From Balneola sp. (GTDB taxonomy: Bacteria > Bacteroidota > Rhodothermia > Balneolales > Balneolaceae): 64,000 nucleotides of DNA. Below, one piece after another: positions 9,801 through 17,549 of this stretch. The stretch is taken from NCBI GenBank assembly GCA_017640785.1, contig JAEPPZ010000003.1, forward strand, positions 14,932 through 78,931, in the 5' to 3' direction. Within the stretch, counting starts at the first letter, position 1. Every line of letters starts with the position of its first letter. The notes under the pieces were generated by a model. The model made no database searches, was not told the origin of the DNA, and saw nothing but the letters and a program-made list of their open reading frames with translations. The position numbers and the translations under genes were made by a program.

Positions 9801-11761
9801 TCGGTGGACTTGTCGGTGGCAGTTATCTTACAATTATCAATTGTTACGCAACAGGAAACGTAACATCCACAAGTCTTTATGCCGGGGGTTTAGTAGGAAG
9901 CAACCGTGGTTCTATATCAAAAAGTTACGCAACCGGAAATGTAAATGGAAATAATACCTCCGGTGGATTAGTAGGATACAATCGTGGTGATATCATCAAT
10001 AGTTATTCTAATGGAAATGTCCACTCAACCTTTAGTGCCGCTGGTTTTACCGGAACAAATGACAGTACGATTGTTAACTCTTACTCTACCGGAGCCGTTA
10101 CAAGTAACTTCACTCCTGCCGGTTTTATTTCAAGAGTCCAAAGTGGAAGCACGGTGATAAGTAGTTACTGGGATAAAGAAGCAAGTGGTGTAAACATAGG
10201 TGTTGAAAGTGGCAGTTCTGCCGGCGTAACGGGAGCTACTACCGAACAAATGAAACAACGAGCTACTTTCATTAACTGGGACTTTGCTACCATTTGGACT
10301 ATTGATGAAGGCACCGGATATCCCTTCCATCAAAGATCTGATTTCAATACACTGGCAATTACAGGAAATGAAGGCTGGAGAATGCTCGCAAGTCCGGTAG
10401 AAGGCGCTACCTTAGACAGCTTACTCGGAAATATTCGTACCCAAGGGTTTCCCGGAGCAAGTGTAACCGCCGATTCTTCGAATGTATTTTTATGGAACGG
10501 CACTACTCAGGAATGGGATATTCCTTCTTCTATTGATCAGCCTTTGGTAAACGGACAAGGTGTGATGGTTTATGTTTTTGCTGATGACGACAACAATGGA
10601 ACTCCGGAAACATTCCCCAAACAACTCAGTACTAATCTGCCACAACATACCGGAAGAACAGCTGCGAATCTGGCTTTTTCAACCTCAGGCTCAAATTGGA
10701 ATTTCGTAGGAAATCCTTATGCTGAATCTATTGACTGGAACGCTCCAGTTGGATGGACTAAAAAAGGTATCAGCAATTCTTTTTACGTGTGGAGTGATTC
10801 AGCCGGTGGCGGACAAGGTGCATATTTGACCTGGAATGGAATTACAGGAACTCTTCCTGATGGCAAAATTGCTCCCTGGCAAGGATTTTGGGTACAAGCT
10901 ACAAACGAAGACCCCGAATTAGTTTTTACTGATTCTGTTAAAACTTCCGGCGGTGTTTACAGAAAAACTGAAGCTCCTTCTAAAATTGAGTTTACTCTTT
11001 CTGATGGAAAATACTATTCCAAAGCAAGTATTCTTATTCTTAATGAAAGCATGGCTAGTATGTCGTTTGATAAATATGACGCTCTTGCATTGTCTTCTCT
11101 CAACGATACAACACTTTCATTAGCAACCACTTTACAGGATCAACCTGCAATGAGTATTCAAGCTATTCCTGAAGCACTTGGAACTTTTGGAATCGATGTA
11201 AACATAGAAGCCAAAAATGTTAATTCTTCCCTTACACTATCCTGGGATGCCAGCAATTTAAGTGGAAATACTAGTTTCGAACTTTTTGATAGCGAAACCA
11301 GCTCGAATTTTGATCTGAATATAGATGGCAGCGTTAGTTTTGATGCTTCTATTGATTCGAATACTCCTTCAAGTGTGTTAAATAAACCAACAACTCCCTT
11401 TAGTTATGTTGGGGAAAATAGTTCATCTGCATCCCGTTTTATAATCAATGTTGATGGGCTTGCTTTATCTACAGATGATGAACTTGGAATTCCAACAACT
11501 GTAGAACTTGGTCAAAACTATCCAAATCCATTTAATCCTAATACTACAATAGCATTCGGTGTTCCAATCTCAGGCAAAGTAACTCTGGAAGTGTTTGATA
11601 TTTTGGGTAGAAAAGTGGCAACACTTTTGAATGGAGAAAACAAAAATGCGGGGAGACATACCGTTAACTTTGATGCACGAAATCTGTCTTCAGGAATGTA
11701 TATCTATCGCCTGCAAGCCGGGAACACCATCATCAGCAAAAAGCTAACATTAATCAAGTAG
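6815..11761 (+). CDS. Secreted GLUG-repeat protein with T9SS type A sorting domain
   Basis: Large exported protein of 1648 residues. A Sec signal peptide ends near SISFA-QF (about residue 35). Then come three similar modules, each opening with an AGGxGTxxxPFQI strand (about residues 36, 432 and 830) and followed by beta-solenoid repeats rich in GGLVG (GLUG motifs). The first two modules are each followed by an Ig-like unit opening NAPVASN or NAPVANN. A long unassigned beta-rich region precedes the C-terminal sorting domain (about 1560-1648), which contains QNYPNPFNPNTTI and LSSGMYIYRLQAG. GLUG proteins are typically adhesins or surface proteins; the ligand cannot be told from sequence. Expected outside the cell or at the outer membrane after T9SS export. 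Confidence 0.9.
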   Translation: MNEKSPTLLPITIKKWVAFASLFIFVLFPSISFAQFAGGSGTQGDPFQISTLEHLQNMKNNLGANFILINDINAARTDTMNNGDGFEPIGNISNKFTGSFNGQFYTIDSLFIDRSSYVGLFGYIENATISNVLLTNVNISGFSNTGTIVGEDRFGVLSNISVTGRVSGNSATGGLIGRSLGAINNCFTDVSVSGSTYSGGIVGRGSTNISNSFALGNVHASNRDAGGLIALSGGVITNSYSKGSVTSAGTKGGLVGRISGENANVVNSFWDVQTSGLTSSNGGEGKTTAEMNDPFTYQHADWDIYSVWATLPDSNSGYPILRIFQDFQVSANAPVASNLYISGAIEVDSMLALAYDYSDADSDPEYIPEIQWYRSSDVAGTNRTLIEGANDTTYTITGADRAHYIGVEVIPHDLTAAGSPVMKFTPQSVASIFAGGLGTENDPFQIETIDQLQNINTGLESFYILNNDINAAVTSTWNSGAGFVPIGNNSTSFSGKFDGAGFTIDSLFIDRISEDLIGLFGVTSASSMVTNTQLTNADVKGQLRTGALVGKNNGTVMKSYSENTTIQSNDYAGVLIGENTGSVSQCYATGDIQANSAIGGLVGHNNQGHIALCYANVHVMGNTQSGGLVGLKDDGSIDQSYSIGLVDNGTSAIGGLVGEATGSSFVDSYWDSQTSGQSTSAVGAAKTTSEMNTVATFATWQLKSVWGLHPDYNSGYPFLRIFETPTPNAPVANNVTISGTIEVGNSLSVSYSYSDADNDPEYLSSIQWFRSKDTLGTDRQLIENADSISYTVQESDKAFFLSVVVTPSDVFNQGDPVEVFASQSVPSDIYAGGFGTEDFPFQIADVNQLQAMNMNLESHFVLINDIDATDTENWNNGAGFVPIAFPSSRFTGSLNGNNFKIDGLFINRPEADNVGLFSTIREGYVSNLGITNVNITADRSVGGLTGDLDGNSVTNVYVTGTVSGDSDVGGLIGSSFTETIVRDSYSTATVSGRSDVGGLVGGSYLTIINCYATGNVTSTSLYAGGLVGSNRGSISKSYATGNVNGNNTSGGLVGYNRGDIINSYSNGNVHSTFSAAGFTGTNDSTIVNSYSTGAVTSNFTPAGFISRVQSGSTVISSYWDKEASGVNIGVESGSSAGVTGATTEQMKQRATFINWDFATIWTIDEGTGYPFHQRSDFNTLAITGNEGWRMLASPVEGATLDSLLGNIRTQGFPGASVTADSSNVFLWNGTTQEWDIPSSIDQPLVNGQGVMVYVFADDDNNGTPETFPKQLSTNLPQHTGRTAANLAFSTSGSNWNFVGNPYAESIDWNAPVGWTKKGISNSFYVWSDSAGGGQGAYLTWNGITGTLPDGKIAPWQGFWVQATNEDPELVFTDSVKTSGGVYRKTEAPSKIEFTLSDGKYYSKASILILNESMASMSFDKYDALALSSLNDTTLSLATTLQDQPAMSIQAIPEALGTFGIDVNIEAKNVNSSLTLSWDASNLSGNTSFELFDSETSSNFDLNIDGSVSFDASIDSNTPSSVLNKPTTPFSYVGENSSSASRFIINVDGLALSTDDELGIPTTVELGQNYPNPFNPNTTIAFGVPISGKVTLEVFDILGRKVATLLNGENKNAGRHTVNFDARNLSSGMYIYRLQAGNTIISKKLTLIK

Positions 11762-11783
11762 TTAGCTTTTAGAAATTTACAAT

Positions 11784-11832
11784 GAAGAATGAAGAATTAG
11801 GCAAATGATCTATTTGTCATTCTTCATTCTTC
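11784..11832. repeat. 14-bp perfect inverted repeat after the GLUG gene
   Basis: GAAGAATGAAGAAT at 11784-11797 is exactly mirrored at 11819-11832, and a second short stem (GCAAAT with ATTTGT) lies in the loop. It sits 23 nt after the stop of the large secreted protein, where a transcription terminator is expected, but no T-run follows. It may act as an mRNA 3' end stabiliser. Confidence 0.6.
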
Positions 11833-11977
11833 AAATCCCAGATAATATCTCTACAAATAATCTGCATTTAGTACATATTTGATTTTTTTCTTGAGATTAA
11901 GCGTTCAATTAATAAATTTTAATGTTATAATTAGCATCGATGCTCTTACACGCTAATAATCTAAAGAAGGACAAATA

Positions 11978-12247
11978 GTGGAATTTCGGGAAACTAAAGA
12001 GAAATCAGCTCAGTACTGTGGTATGTGTGGGACCAAGAACGGCGAAGAGCGACCTGTTGGTAAAATTATTGTTCAACTAAAACCTACTATTTACAAAGGC
12101 AAACAAGATTTACTTTGCCAAACTTGTTTCGTATTGAACAACAGTGAAATAACACGTAGAGAAGGACATTTAGCTGAAAAAAAGCAATTGAAATGGTATC
12201 AAAGGCTACTGAAGATTGGATTTATATCCAAAAAATCTAATGAATGA
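11978..12247 (+). CDS. Small zinc-ribbon-like protein
   Basis: 89-residue protein of unknown function. Two CxxC pairs (CGMC near residue 13, CQTC near 48) suggest one structural zinc site; the tail is basic. The start is GTG at 11978, supported by a good Shine-Dalgarno AAGAAGG at 11964-11970 with 7-nt spacing, which is unusual in this window. It stands alone and converges on typA, with a strong terminator hairpin overlapping its stop codon. It could be a nucleic-acid or ribosome-associated factor, but that is only inference. Confidence 0.7.
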   Translation: MEFRETKEKSAQYCGMCGTKNGEERPVGKIIVQLKPTIYKGKQDLLCQTCFVLNNSEITRREGHLAEKKQLKWYQRLLKIGFISKKSNE

Positions 12248-12265
12248 CAATTCATTAGATTTTTA
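12233..12265. terminator. Bidirectional intrinsic terminator between the zinc-ribbon gene and typA
   Basis: A perfect 13-bp stem, AAATCTAATGAAT at 12233-12245 with ATTCATTAGATTT at 12250-12262, closes a GACA loop. T-rich sequence follows on the plus strand, and an A-run precedes it so that the minus strand also has a T-tract. The stem covers the stop codon of the zinc-ribbon gene. Placement between convergent genes fits a shared terminator. Confidence 0.85.
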
Positions 12266-12284
12266 TTCATTAAGTAAAGCCTTC

Positions 12285-14105
12285 TTAAACACCCGCTTTC
12301 TTCTTCTCTTCTCTCTTACGTTCGTTGTGATCTAAATATTTTTTGCGAATTCTCAGGCTTTCCGGCGTTACTTCAAGTAATTCATCGTTTGCAATAAACT
12401 CTATACACTCTTCCAAGCTCATTTTTTTAGCCTGTGATATTTTGACTGAGTCTGCAGTTTGTGTAGCACGGTGGTTTGTTAAGTTCTTTTTCTTTACCAC
12501 ATTTACCACCATATCATCAGTACGATTATTTAAACCCACAACCATTCCCATATAGGCTTTATCACCCGGTTCTACAAAAAAGTTACCTCTGTCCTGAATT
12601 CCTTCAAGAGCATAACCAGTCACATCACCTTTTTCAAGAGCAATTAAAGCTCCGCGATTTCTTCCCGGAATCTCACCTGCATACGGCTCATAAGCATCAA
12701 ATTGCTGATGCATAATTCCTGTTCCTCGTGTTTCCGTTAACATCTCCCCACGGAAACCAATTAAACCTCTGGATGGAACTCTGAATTCGATTCGGTTATT
12801 CTCGCCTTCCTGGCTCATACCCTGCATAATACCTTTACGCTGTTGAAGATTATCAATTACACGATTGCTGTAATCCGTGTGAACATCCACAACTACTTCT
12901 TCAACCGGCTCATGAATTACTCCATCAATTTCCTGCATCAATACTTCCGGGCGAGAAACTGAGAATTCAAATCCTTCTCTTCTCATTGTCTCAATAAGAA
13001 TTGCCATTTGTAGCTCTCCACGTCCGGAAACTTTGAACACATCAGGACTATCCGTTGCTTCCACTCTCATTGCAACATTGGTACGCACTTCTCTTTCAAG
13101 GCGGTCTTTAATTTGATTTGAAGTCACATACTTTCCTTCAAGACCTGCAAAAGGAGAATTGTTTACTCGGAAATACATTGCAATTGTTGGCTTATCTAAA
13201 TCAACATACTCGAGTGGAGTAGGATCAGAGGCTGCAGTTAAAGTGTCACCGATATTAACTGAATCATAACCTGCTAAAGCAACAATATCTCCTGCATATG
13301 CTTCTTCAACCGGCTCTCTGTTCAATCCATTAAAAGTAAAGAGCTTGGTTGCACGCCCTTTCATCTTTTGGTCACCTTTTCCACTTACAAGAGCAACTTC
13401 CTGATTAAGTTTTATAGTACCTTGCTCTACTCTTCCAACCGCTATTCGGCCAACATAATCATTCCAATCAATACTACTTACCAGCATTTTGAACGTTTCA
13501 TCAACAGGCTGGGCAGGTGAAGGCACATGCTCAACAATAGTATCCATAAGCGGTGCAAGACTATCACTATCTTCTTCTAACTCAAGCTTTGCAATCCCAT
13601 CTCTTGCTACTGCATAAAGCACTGGAAAATCTAATTGATCGTTCGTTGCATCTAACATCACAAAAAGATCAAAGATCTCATCTAAAACCGCATTAGGACG
13701 TGCATCTTTTCTATCGATCTTGTTGATCAATACGATAGGCTTATATCCCAGGCTTAATGATTTTCTAAGAACGAACTTTGTTTGTGGAAGCGGTCCTTCA
13801 GCAGCATCCACTAATAGAATAACTCCATTTACCATTTTCAGGATTCGCTCAACTTCTCCACCAAAATCTGCGTGACCAGGTGTGTCCACAATATTGATCT
13901 TAGTTCCTTTCCAATTAACCGCTGTATTTTTAGAGCTGATTGTGATCCCACGTTCCCTTTCAAGATCTCCTGAATCCATAACTCGATCTTCAACTTCTTG
14001 ATTCTCTCTGAACGTTCCACTCTGTTTTAAAATTTGATCTACGAGTGTGGTTTTGCCATGATCTACGTGAGCGATGATGGCGATATTTCTTAAATCTTGT
14101 GACAT
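12285..14105 (-). CDS. typA: Ribosome-associated GTPase TypA/BipA
   Basis: Translational GTPase of the EF-G family that assists ribosome assembly and stress adaptation. The 606-residue length is normal. AHVDHGKT lies at residues 12-19, with RGITI, DTPGH and NKIDR following; the C-terminal half has the BipA-specific RGLIGFRGE segment and ends in a basic tail (NERKREEKKKAGV). Monocistronic: a terminator-separated convergent gene lies downstream and a 386-bp gap upstream. Confidence 0.97.
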   Translation of the reverse strand: MSQDLRNIAIIAHVDHGKTTLVDQILKQSGTFRENQEVEDRVMDSGDLERERGITISSKNTAVNWKGTKINIVDTPGHADFGGEVERILKMVNGVILLVDAAEGPLPQTKFVLRKSLSLGYKPIVLINKIDRKDARPNAVLDEIFDLFVMLDATNDQLDFPVLYAVARDGIAKLELEEDSDSLAPLMDTIVEHVPSPAQPVDETFKMLVSSIDWNDYVGRIAVGRVEQGTIKLNQEVALVSGKGDQKMKGRATKLFTFNGLNREPVEEAYAGDIVALAGYDSVNIGDTLTAASDPTPLEYVDLDKPTIAMYFRVNNSPFAGLEGKYVTSNQIKDRLEREVRTNVAMRVEATDSPDVFKVSGRGELQMAILIETMRREGFEFSVSRPEVLMQEIDGVIHEPVEEVVVDVHTDYSNRVIDNLQQRKGIMQGMSQEGENNRIEFRVPSRGLIGFRGEMLTETRGTGIMHQQFDAYEPYAGEIPGRNRGALIALEKGDVTGYALEGIQDRGNFFVEPGDKAYMGMVVGLNNRTDDMVVNVVKKKNLTNHRATQTADSVKISQAKKMSLEECIEFIANDELLEVTPESLRIRKKYLDHNERKREEKKKAGV

Positions 14106-14491
14106 TATTCTTATTGAAATGAAATTTGCACTACCCGATTCCTACTTGCGAAGAATTCCTTAAAAGTAGCAAGCCTTAAATATACAGCTATTTTGAACAA
14201 ATAATGATTATGAAATATTTATTTATTCAGTTCACAAATAAATTGTTAGAAATACTATTTACCCCTTCCACCTAGCTCATTCAAAGAGTTCGAATGATCT
14301 GATTTTTGGAAATAGACGGATAATTCCATCATAATATACAGTTATAATTATTAATGATGGTTAATTACTACATTAAATTTTACATATTGCCTATCTACTA
14401 TTTTCACTTATTTTGAGTTTTAAAAATATTTTCCTAAATGAAATGCAACTTTGATGGAAAAAACATACATTAATATCATATAATTATATTA
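14106..14491. other. AT-rich control region between typA and the hip operon
   Basis: A 386-bp gap with no gene. It should hold divergent promoters for typA and the hip operon. Near the hip side the heptamer ATGATGG occurs at 14354-14360 and again over the hipB start at 14492-14498, with an inverted copy CCATCAT at 14326-14332. The final 24 bases form the left part of a 9+9+9 dyad described separately. Confidence 0.55.
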
Positions 14492-14494
14492 ATG
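14468..14494. promoter_or_regulatory. Candidate HipB autoregulatory operator
   Basis: CATTAATAT at 14468-14476 and ATATTAATG at 14486-14494 form a perfect 9-bp dyad with a 9-nt spacer. The right arm ends on the ATG of the HTH gene. A dimeric HipB-type repressor bound here would block initiation of its own operon, as HipB does in E. coli. The sequence differs from the E. coli TATCC-N8-GGATA operator, so specificity is inferred from position only. Confidence 0.5.
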
Positions 14495-14842
14495 ATGGAT
14501 ATATACAACAACGAATGGCAAAATTTAAGCGACGCTGCTATTATAGAGTCTCTTGGCTCGTTCATTAAACATCATCGTTTAGAGCAAAATATTACTCAAT
14601 CAGATCTGGCTCATAAAGCGAATATCAATCGATCCACATTAAGTGAGTTTGAAAGAGGCACCCGGGTAAACATGATCACATTCATTCAGTTGCTTAGAGC
14701 TTTGGATCTTCTTCATACTCTGGAAGCCTTTACGGTACAAAAACAGATAAGTCCTTTGGAGCTTGCAAAGAAAAGTAAAGACCGAAGGCAACGAGCATCA
14801 AAATCTTCAGATCAAGTTGAGGAACCCGGAGTAGATTGGTAA
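14492..14842 (+). CDS. hipB: HipB-like HTH antitoxin/repressor
   Basis: 116-residue DNA-binding protein with a Cro/C1-type helix-turn-helix at about residues 22-75 (LEQNITQSDLAHKANINRST, then EFERG). The C-terminal tail is basic, then acidic, and ends in tryptophan, as does E. coli HipB, where the last Trp contacts HipA. Its stop overlaps the next start codon (TAATG), so it is translationally coupled to the hipA-like gene. Role: neutralise the kinase partner and repress the operon. ATG at 14495 is an equally possible start. Confidence 0.85.
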   Translation: MMDIYNNEWQNLSDAAIIESLGSFIKHHRLEQNITQSDLAHKANINRSTLSEFERGTRVNMITFIQLLRALDLLHTLEAFTVQKQISPLELAKKSKDRRQRASKSSDQVEEPGVDW

Positions 14843-16134
14843 TGATTACGACTGCTTATATAAATATTTGGGGTAAAAGAATAGGAGCTGTCGCATGGGA
14901 TACAACCACCGGGCTTGGTTCTTTCGAATACGAGCCATCTTTTCTTTCTGAAGATATAGACTTGTCTCCAATCAAATTACCCATTAAGAATGCAAAGAAA
15001 AGAATTTTTAGTTTTCCGGAATTAAGAGACAATGAAACCTTTAAAGGACTACCCGGTTTATTGGCTGACATCCTACCTGACCACTATGGAAATGCGTTGA
15101 TCAATACTTGGTTGACTACCCGAGGCAGACCAACTGATAGTCTAAATCCTGTTGAGACACTTTGCTTTATCGGCAAAAGAGGTATGGGCGCTCTGGAAAT
15201 AGAACCTGCTCAGGGAGGATCCGGTAGTGTTTCTAAAAACCTTGACATTAATTCTCTTATTGAAGTTGCTGAAAAGATCCTGAGTAAAAGGAAAAACTTT
15301 AATCTTTCTACTAATCGGGAAGAACAACGTGCGTTTTATGACATTCTTAAAATAGGAACATCTGCAGGTGGAGCAAGAGCTAAAGCGGTAATTGCTTTCA
15401 ATGAGGATACGGAAGAGATTCGAAGTGGACAATATTTTGCTCCTGAAGGCTTCGAACATTGGCTGATCAAGTTCGACGGAGTGATTGATAAACAATTTGG
15501 CACCTCGAACGGTTATGGCCGGGTTGAAATGGCTTACTATGAAATGGCTAAAGATGCCGGAATTGAAATGATGGAGTCCCGTTTACTTGAAGAAAATGAC
15601 AGAGCTCACTTTATGACCAAACGCTTTGACAGAACAACGAAAGGAGACAAAGTTCATGTTCAATCATTCTGTGCGCTTCGCCATTTCGATTTCAATAATG
15701 TGCTTCAATACAGTTATGAGCAATTATTTGAGACGATGAGAATGCTTCGCCTATCTTACTCTCAGGCAGAACAAATGTACAGACGAATGGCGTTTAACGT
15801 AATGAGCCGAAATTGTGACGACCATACCAAGAACTTTGCTTTTATGATGGAGAAAGGTGGAGGATGGAAGCTGGCACCTGCTTATGATATTTGTCATGCT
15901 TATCGTCCGGGGAGCCAATGGGTAAGCCAACATTCATTGAGTGTAAATGGAAAACGGTCTGATATTACCAGACAAGATCTTCTGGATGTTGCCTATCAAA
16001 TGAATGTGAAAAAAGCGCCGAAAATCTTGGATGAGATTAACAATATTGTTTCTGAATGGAATAGTTATGCTGAAAAGTTCTCGGTTCATTCTGATTTAAA
16101 AGAAGCGATAAATAAAACTTTAGTCCTGATTTAG
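14842..16134 (+). CDS. hipA: HipA-like serine/threonine kinase toxin
   Basis: Homologue of HipA, the kinase that in E. coli phosphorylates glutamyl-tRNA synthetase and causes persistence. About 430 residues. The N-terminal subdomain (about 1-110) precedes a glycine-rich GTSAGGARAK segment (about 172-181), whose Ser aligns with the E. coli autophosphorylation loop. The catalytic NCDDHTKNFAF (about 324-334) and the metal-binding APAYDICHA segment (about 345-353) are intact, so the kinase should be active. I use ATG at 14842, which overlaps the hipB stop; a TTG two codons earlier is less likely. A GyrI-like gene follows after 6 nt. Confidence 0.88.
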   Translation: MITTAYINIWGKRIGAVAWDTTTGLGSFEYEPSFLSEDIDLSPIKLPIKNAKKRIFSFPELRDNETFKGLPGLLADILPDHYGNALINTWLTTRGRPTDSLNPVETLCFIGKRGMGALEIEPAQGGSGSVSKNLDINSLIEVAEKILSKRKNFNLSTNREEQRAFYDILKIGTSAGGARAKAVIAFNEDTEEIRSGQYFAPEGFEHWLIKFDGVIDKQFGTSNGYGRVEMAYYEMAKDAGIEMMESRLLEENDRAHFMTKRFDRTTKGDKVHVQSFCALRHFDFNNVLQYSYEQLFETMRMLRLSYSQAEQMYRRMAFNVMSRNCDDHTKNFAFMMEKGGGWKLAPAYDICHAYRPGSQWVSQHSLSVNGKRSDITRQDLLDVAYQMNVKKAPKILDEINNIVSEWNSYAEKFSVHSDLKEAINKTLVLI

Positions 16135-16140
16135 AAAACT

Positions 16141-16620
16141 ATGAGTCCACACATCAAATTACTACCTCCAAAAAAGCTGATCGGTATGAGTATTGATACT
16201 TCAATAGCAGATTATGGAGCTCCTGGACTTTGGCAGAGATTTATGCCCCAGGTAAAATCCATCGAAAACAAAATTGGCGGTGAGAAATACTCGATTCAGA
16301 TATATGATAAGCTGTTCAGCTATTCTGATTTTCATCCCAAACTGGTTTTTAAATACTGGGCTGCAACCGAAGTACAAAGCTTTGAATCTGTCCCGAAAGA
16401 AATGGAAACACTGGAATTGCCTGGTGGAAAATATGCTGTGTTTATTCACAAAGGTACCATGGCTAACTTCCAGAAGACTTTAAATTTTATTCATCTGAAA
16501 TGGCTTCCTGATTCAGAATTTGAATTGGATCACCGACCTCATTTTGAAGTGCTTGACTACAGATATCTTGGTCCTCAAAATCCTGAGTCGCAGGAAGAAG
16601 TTTGGGTGCCAATAAAATGA
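16141..16620 (+). CDS. GyrI-like small-molecule-binding domain protein
   Basis: 159-residue stand-alone effector-binding domain of the GyrI/AraC-C/SOUL type: two similar halves, with the typical ELPGGKYAVFIHKGTMAN segment about two-thirds in and VWVPIK at the end. No DNA-binding domain is present. Such domains bind hydrophobic small molecules, and GyrI itself inhibits DNA gyrase. It starts 6 nt after the hipA-like gene, so it is probably in the same transcript. A link to toxin control is inference only. Confidence 0.75.
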   Translation: MSPHIKLLPPKKLIGMSIDTSIADYGAPGLWQRFMPQVKSIENKIGGEKYSIQIYDKLFSYSDFHPKLVFKYWAATEVQSFESVPKEMETLELPGGKYAVFIHKGTMANFQKTLNFIHLKWLPDSEFELDHRPHFEVLDYRYLGPQNPESQEEVWVPIK

Positions 16621-17499
16621 TCAACCGTTTTCGCTTTCTAATTCTGCGTTTTCTGAGGTGTTAATTCCTCCTTCTATTTCTTTAGAATATACAGCGGTGT
16701 ATTGAGCTCCAAATAAAACGATCATGGAGGAATAAAATATCCAAGTAAGCAGGATTACCAAAGACCCCGCTGCACCATATACACTCCCGAACGAGCTAAC
16801 ACCTAAATAAAAGCCCATCATATATTTCCCGACTCCAAACAGAACCGTTGTGATAACTGCACCCATCCATACATTCTTCCATTTTACTTCTGCATCAGGA
16901 ATAATTTTGAATAAACAGGCAAATACTGATGTTGTTACAATCACAGAAAAACTAAAGCTAATAATATTGGCTATGTAGAATTCTGACTCAGAGAAAATTT
17001 CTATCACTTTTGAATCAAAGAAATTCAATGAAGCTTCTATCACCAATGAAACCAGAAGTAAGAACCCAACACTTACAGCCATTGCTAAGGAAAGTAGTCT
17101 GTTCTTTAACACTCTGTACAGATTGCTGTCCGGTTTTGCGACGATTCCCCACACTTTATTGATTCCATCCTGTAATGACACAAAGACTGTGGTAGCACTA
17201 ACTATCAGTGTTAAAAAACCAATAATTTGATTTATCACTGAGTCGCTAGCTTCATTCACATTTCTAAGGATCTTGTCGATCGCCTCTGCGCTCTGTTGTC
17301 CAAAAAAGTTATTAAACTGTTCAAGAAGACTATCTCTCACAACTTGATCTTCATATACAGAACCCGCAATGTAAATGGTGATGATAAGAATTGCGGGTAA
17401 TGAAAAGATAAGATAGAATGCTATTGAGGAGCTGTAATTCATAGCATCCTGAACACCATATTCTGATAACGTCTTCTTGAATATTTTCCAGTACTTCAT
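16621..17499 (-). CDS. YihY/BrkB family inner-membrane protein
   Basis: 292-residue polytopic membrane protein with about six hydrophobic helices. Near the N-terminus is the family hallmark with NYSSSIAFYLIFSLPAIL; VYGAAGSLVILLTWIFYSS is the conserved late helix. Molecular function in the family is unsettled; the old labels RNase BN and serum resistance are not supported for most members. Its stop abuts the end of the convergent GyrI-like gene. The C-terminus is acidic and cytoplasmic-looking. Confidence 0.88.
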   Translation of the reverse strand: MKYWKIFKKTLSEYGVQDAMNYSSSIAFYLIFSLPAILIITIYIAGSVYEDQVVRDSLLEQFNNFFGQQSAEAIDKILRNVNEASDSVINQIIGFLTLIVSATTVFVSLQDGINKVWGIVAKPDSNLYRVLKNRLLSLAMAVSVGFLLLVSLVIEASLNFFDSKVIEIFSESEFYIANIISFSFSVIVTTSVFACLFKIIPDAEVKWKNVWMGAVITTVLFGVGKYMMGFYLGVSSFGSVYGAAGSLVILLTWIFYSSMIVLFGAQYTAVYSKEIEGGINTSENAELESENG

Positions 17500-17549
17500 T
17501 ACTTAATATACAAATGAAGTGCTTTAATCATTCAAAACATTGACTATAA

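Noticed and set aside
7200-10200. Regularly spaced similar DNA units that might suggest a CRISPR or tandem repeat array
   Set aside because: They are in frame and translate to GLUG repeats within one long gene; spacing and sequence vary as in protein repeats.
16621-17499. Ribonuclease BN
   Set aside because: Old annotation of the YihY family; the sequence is a polytopic membrane protein with no nuclease motif.
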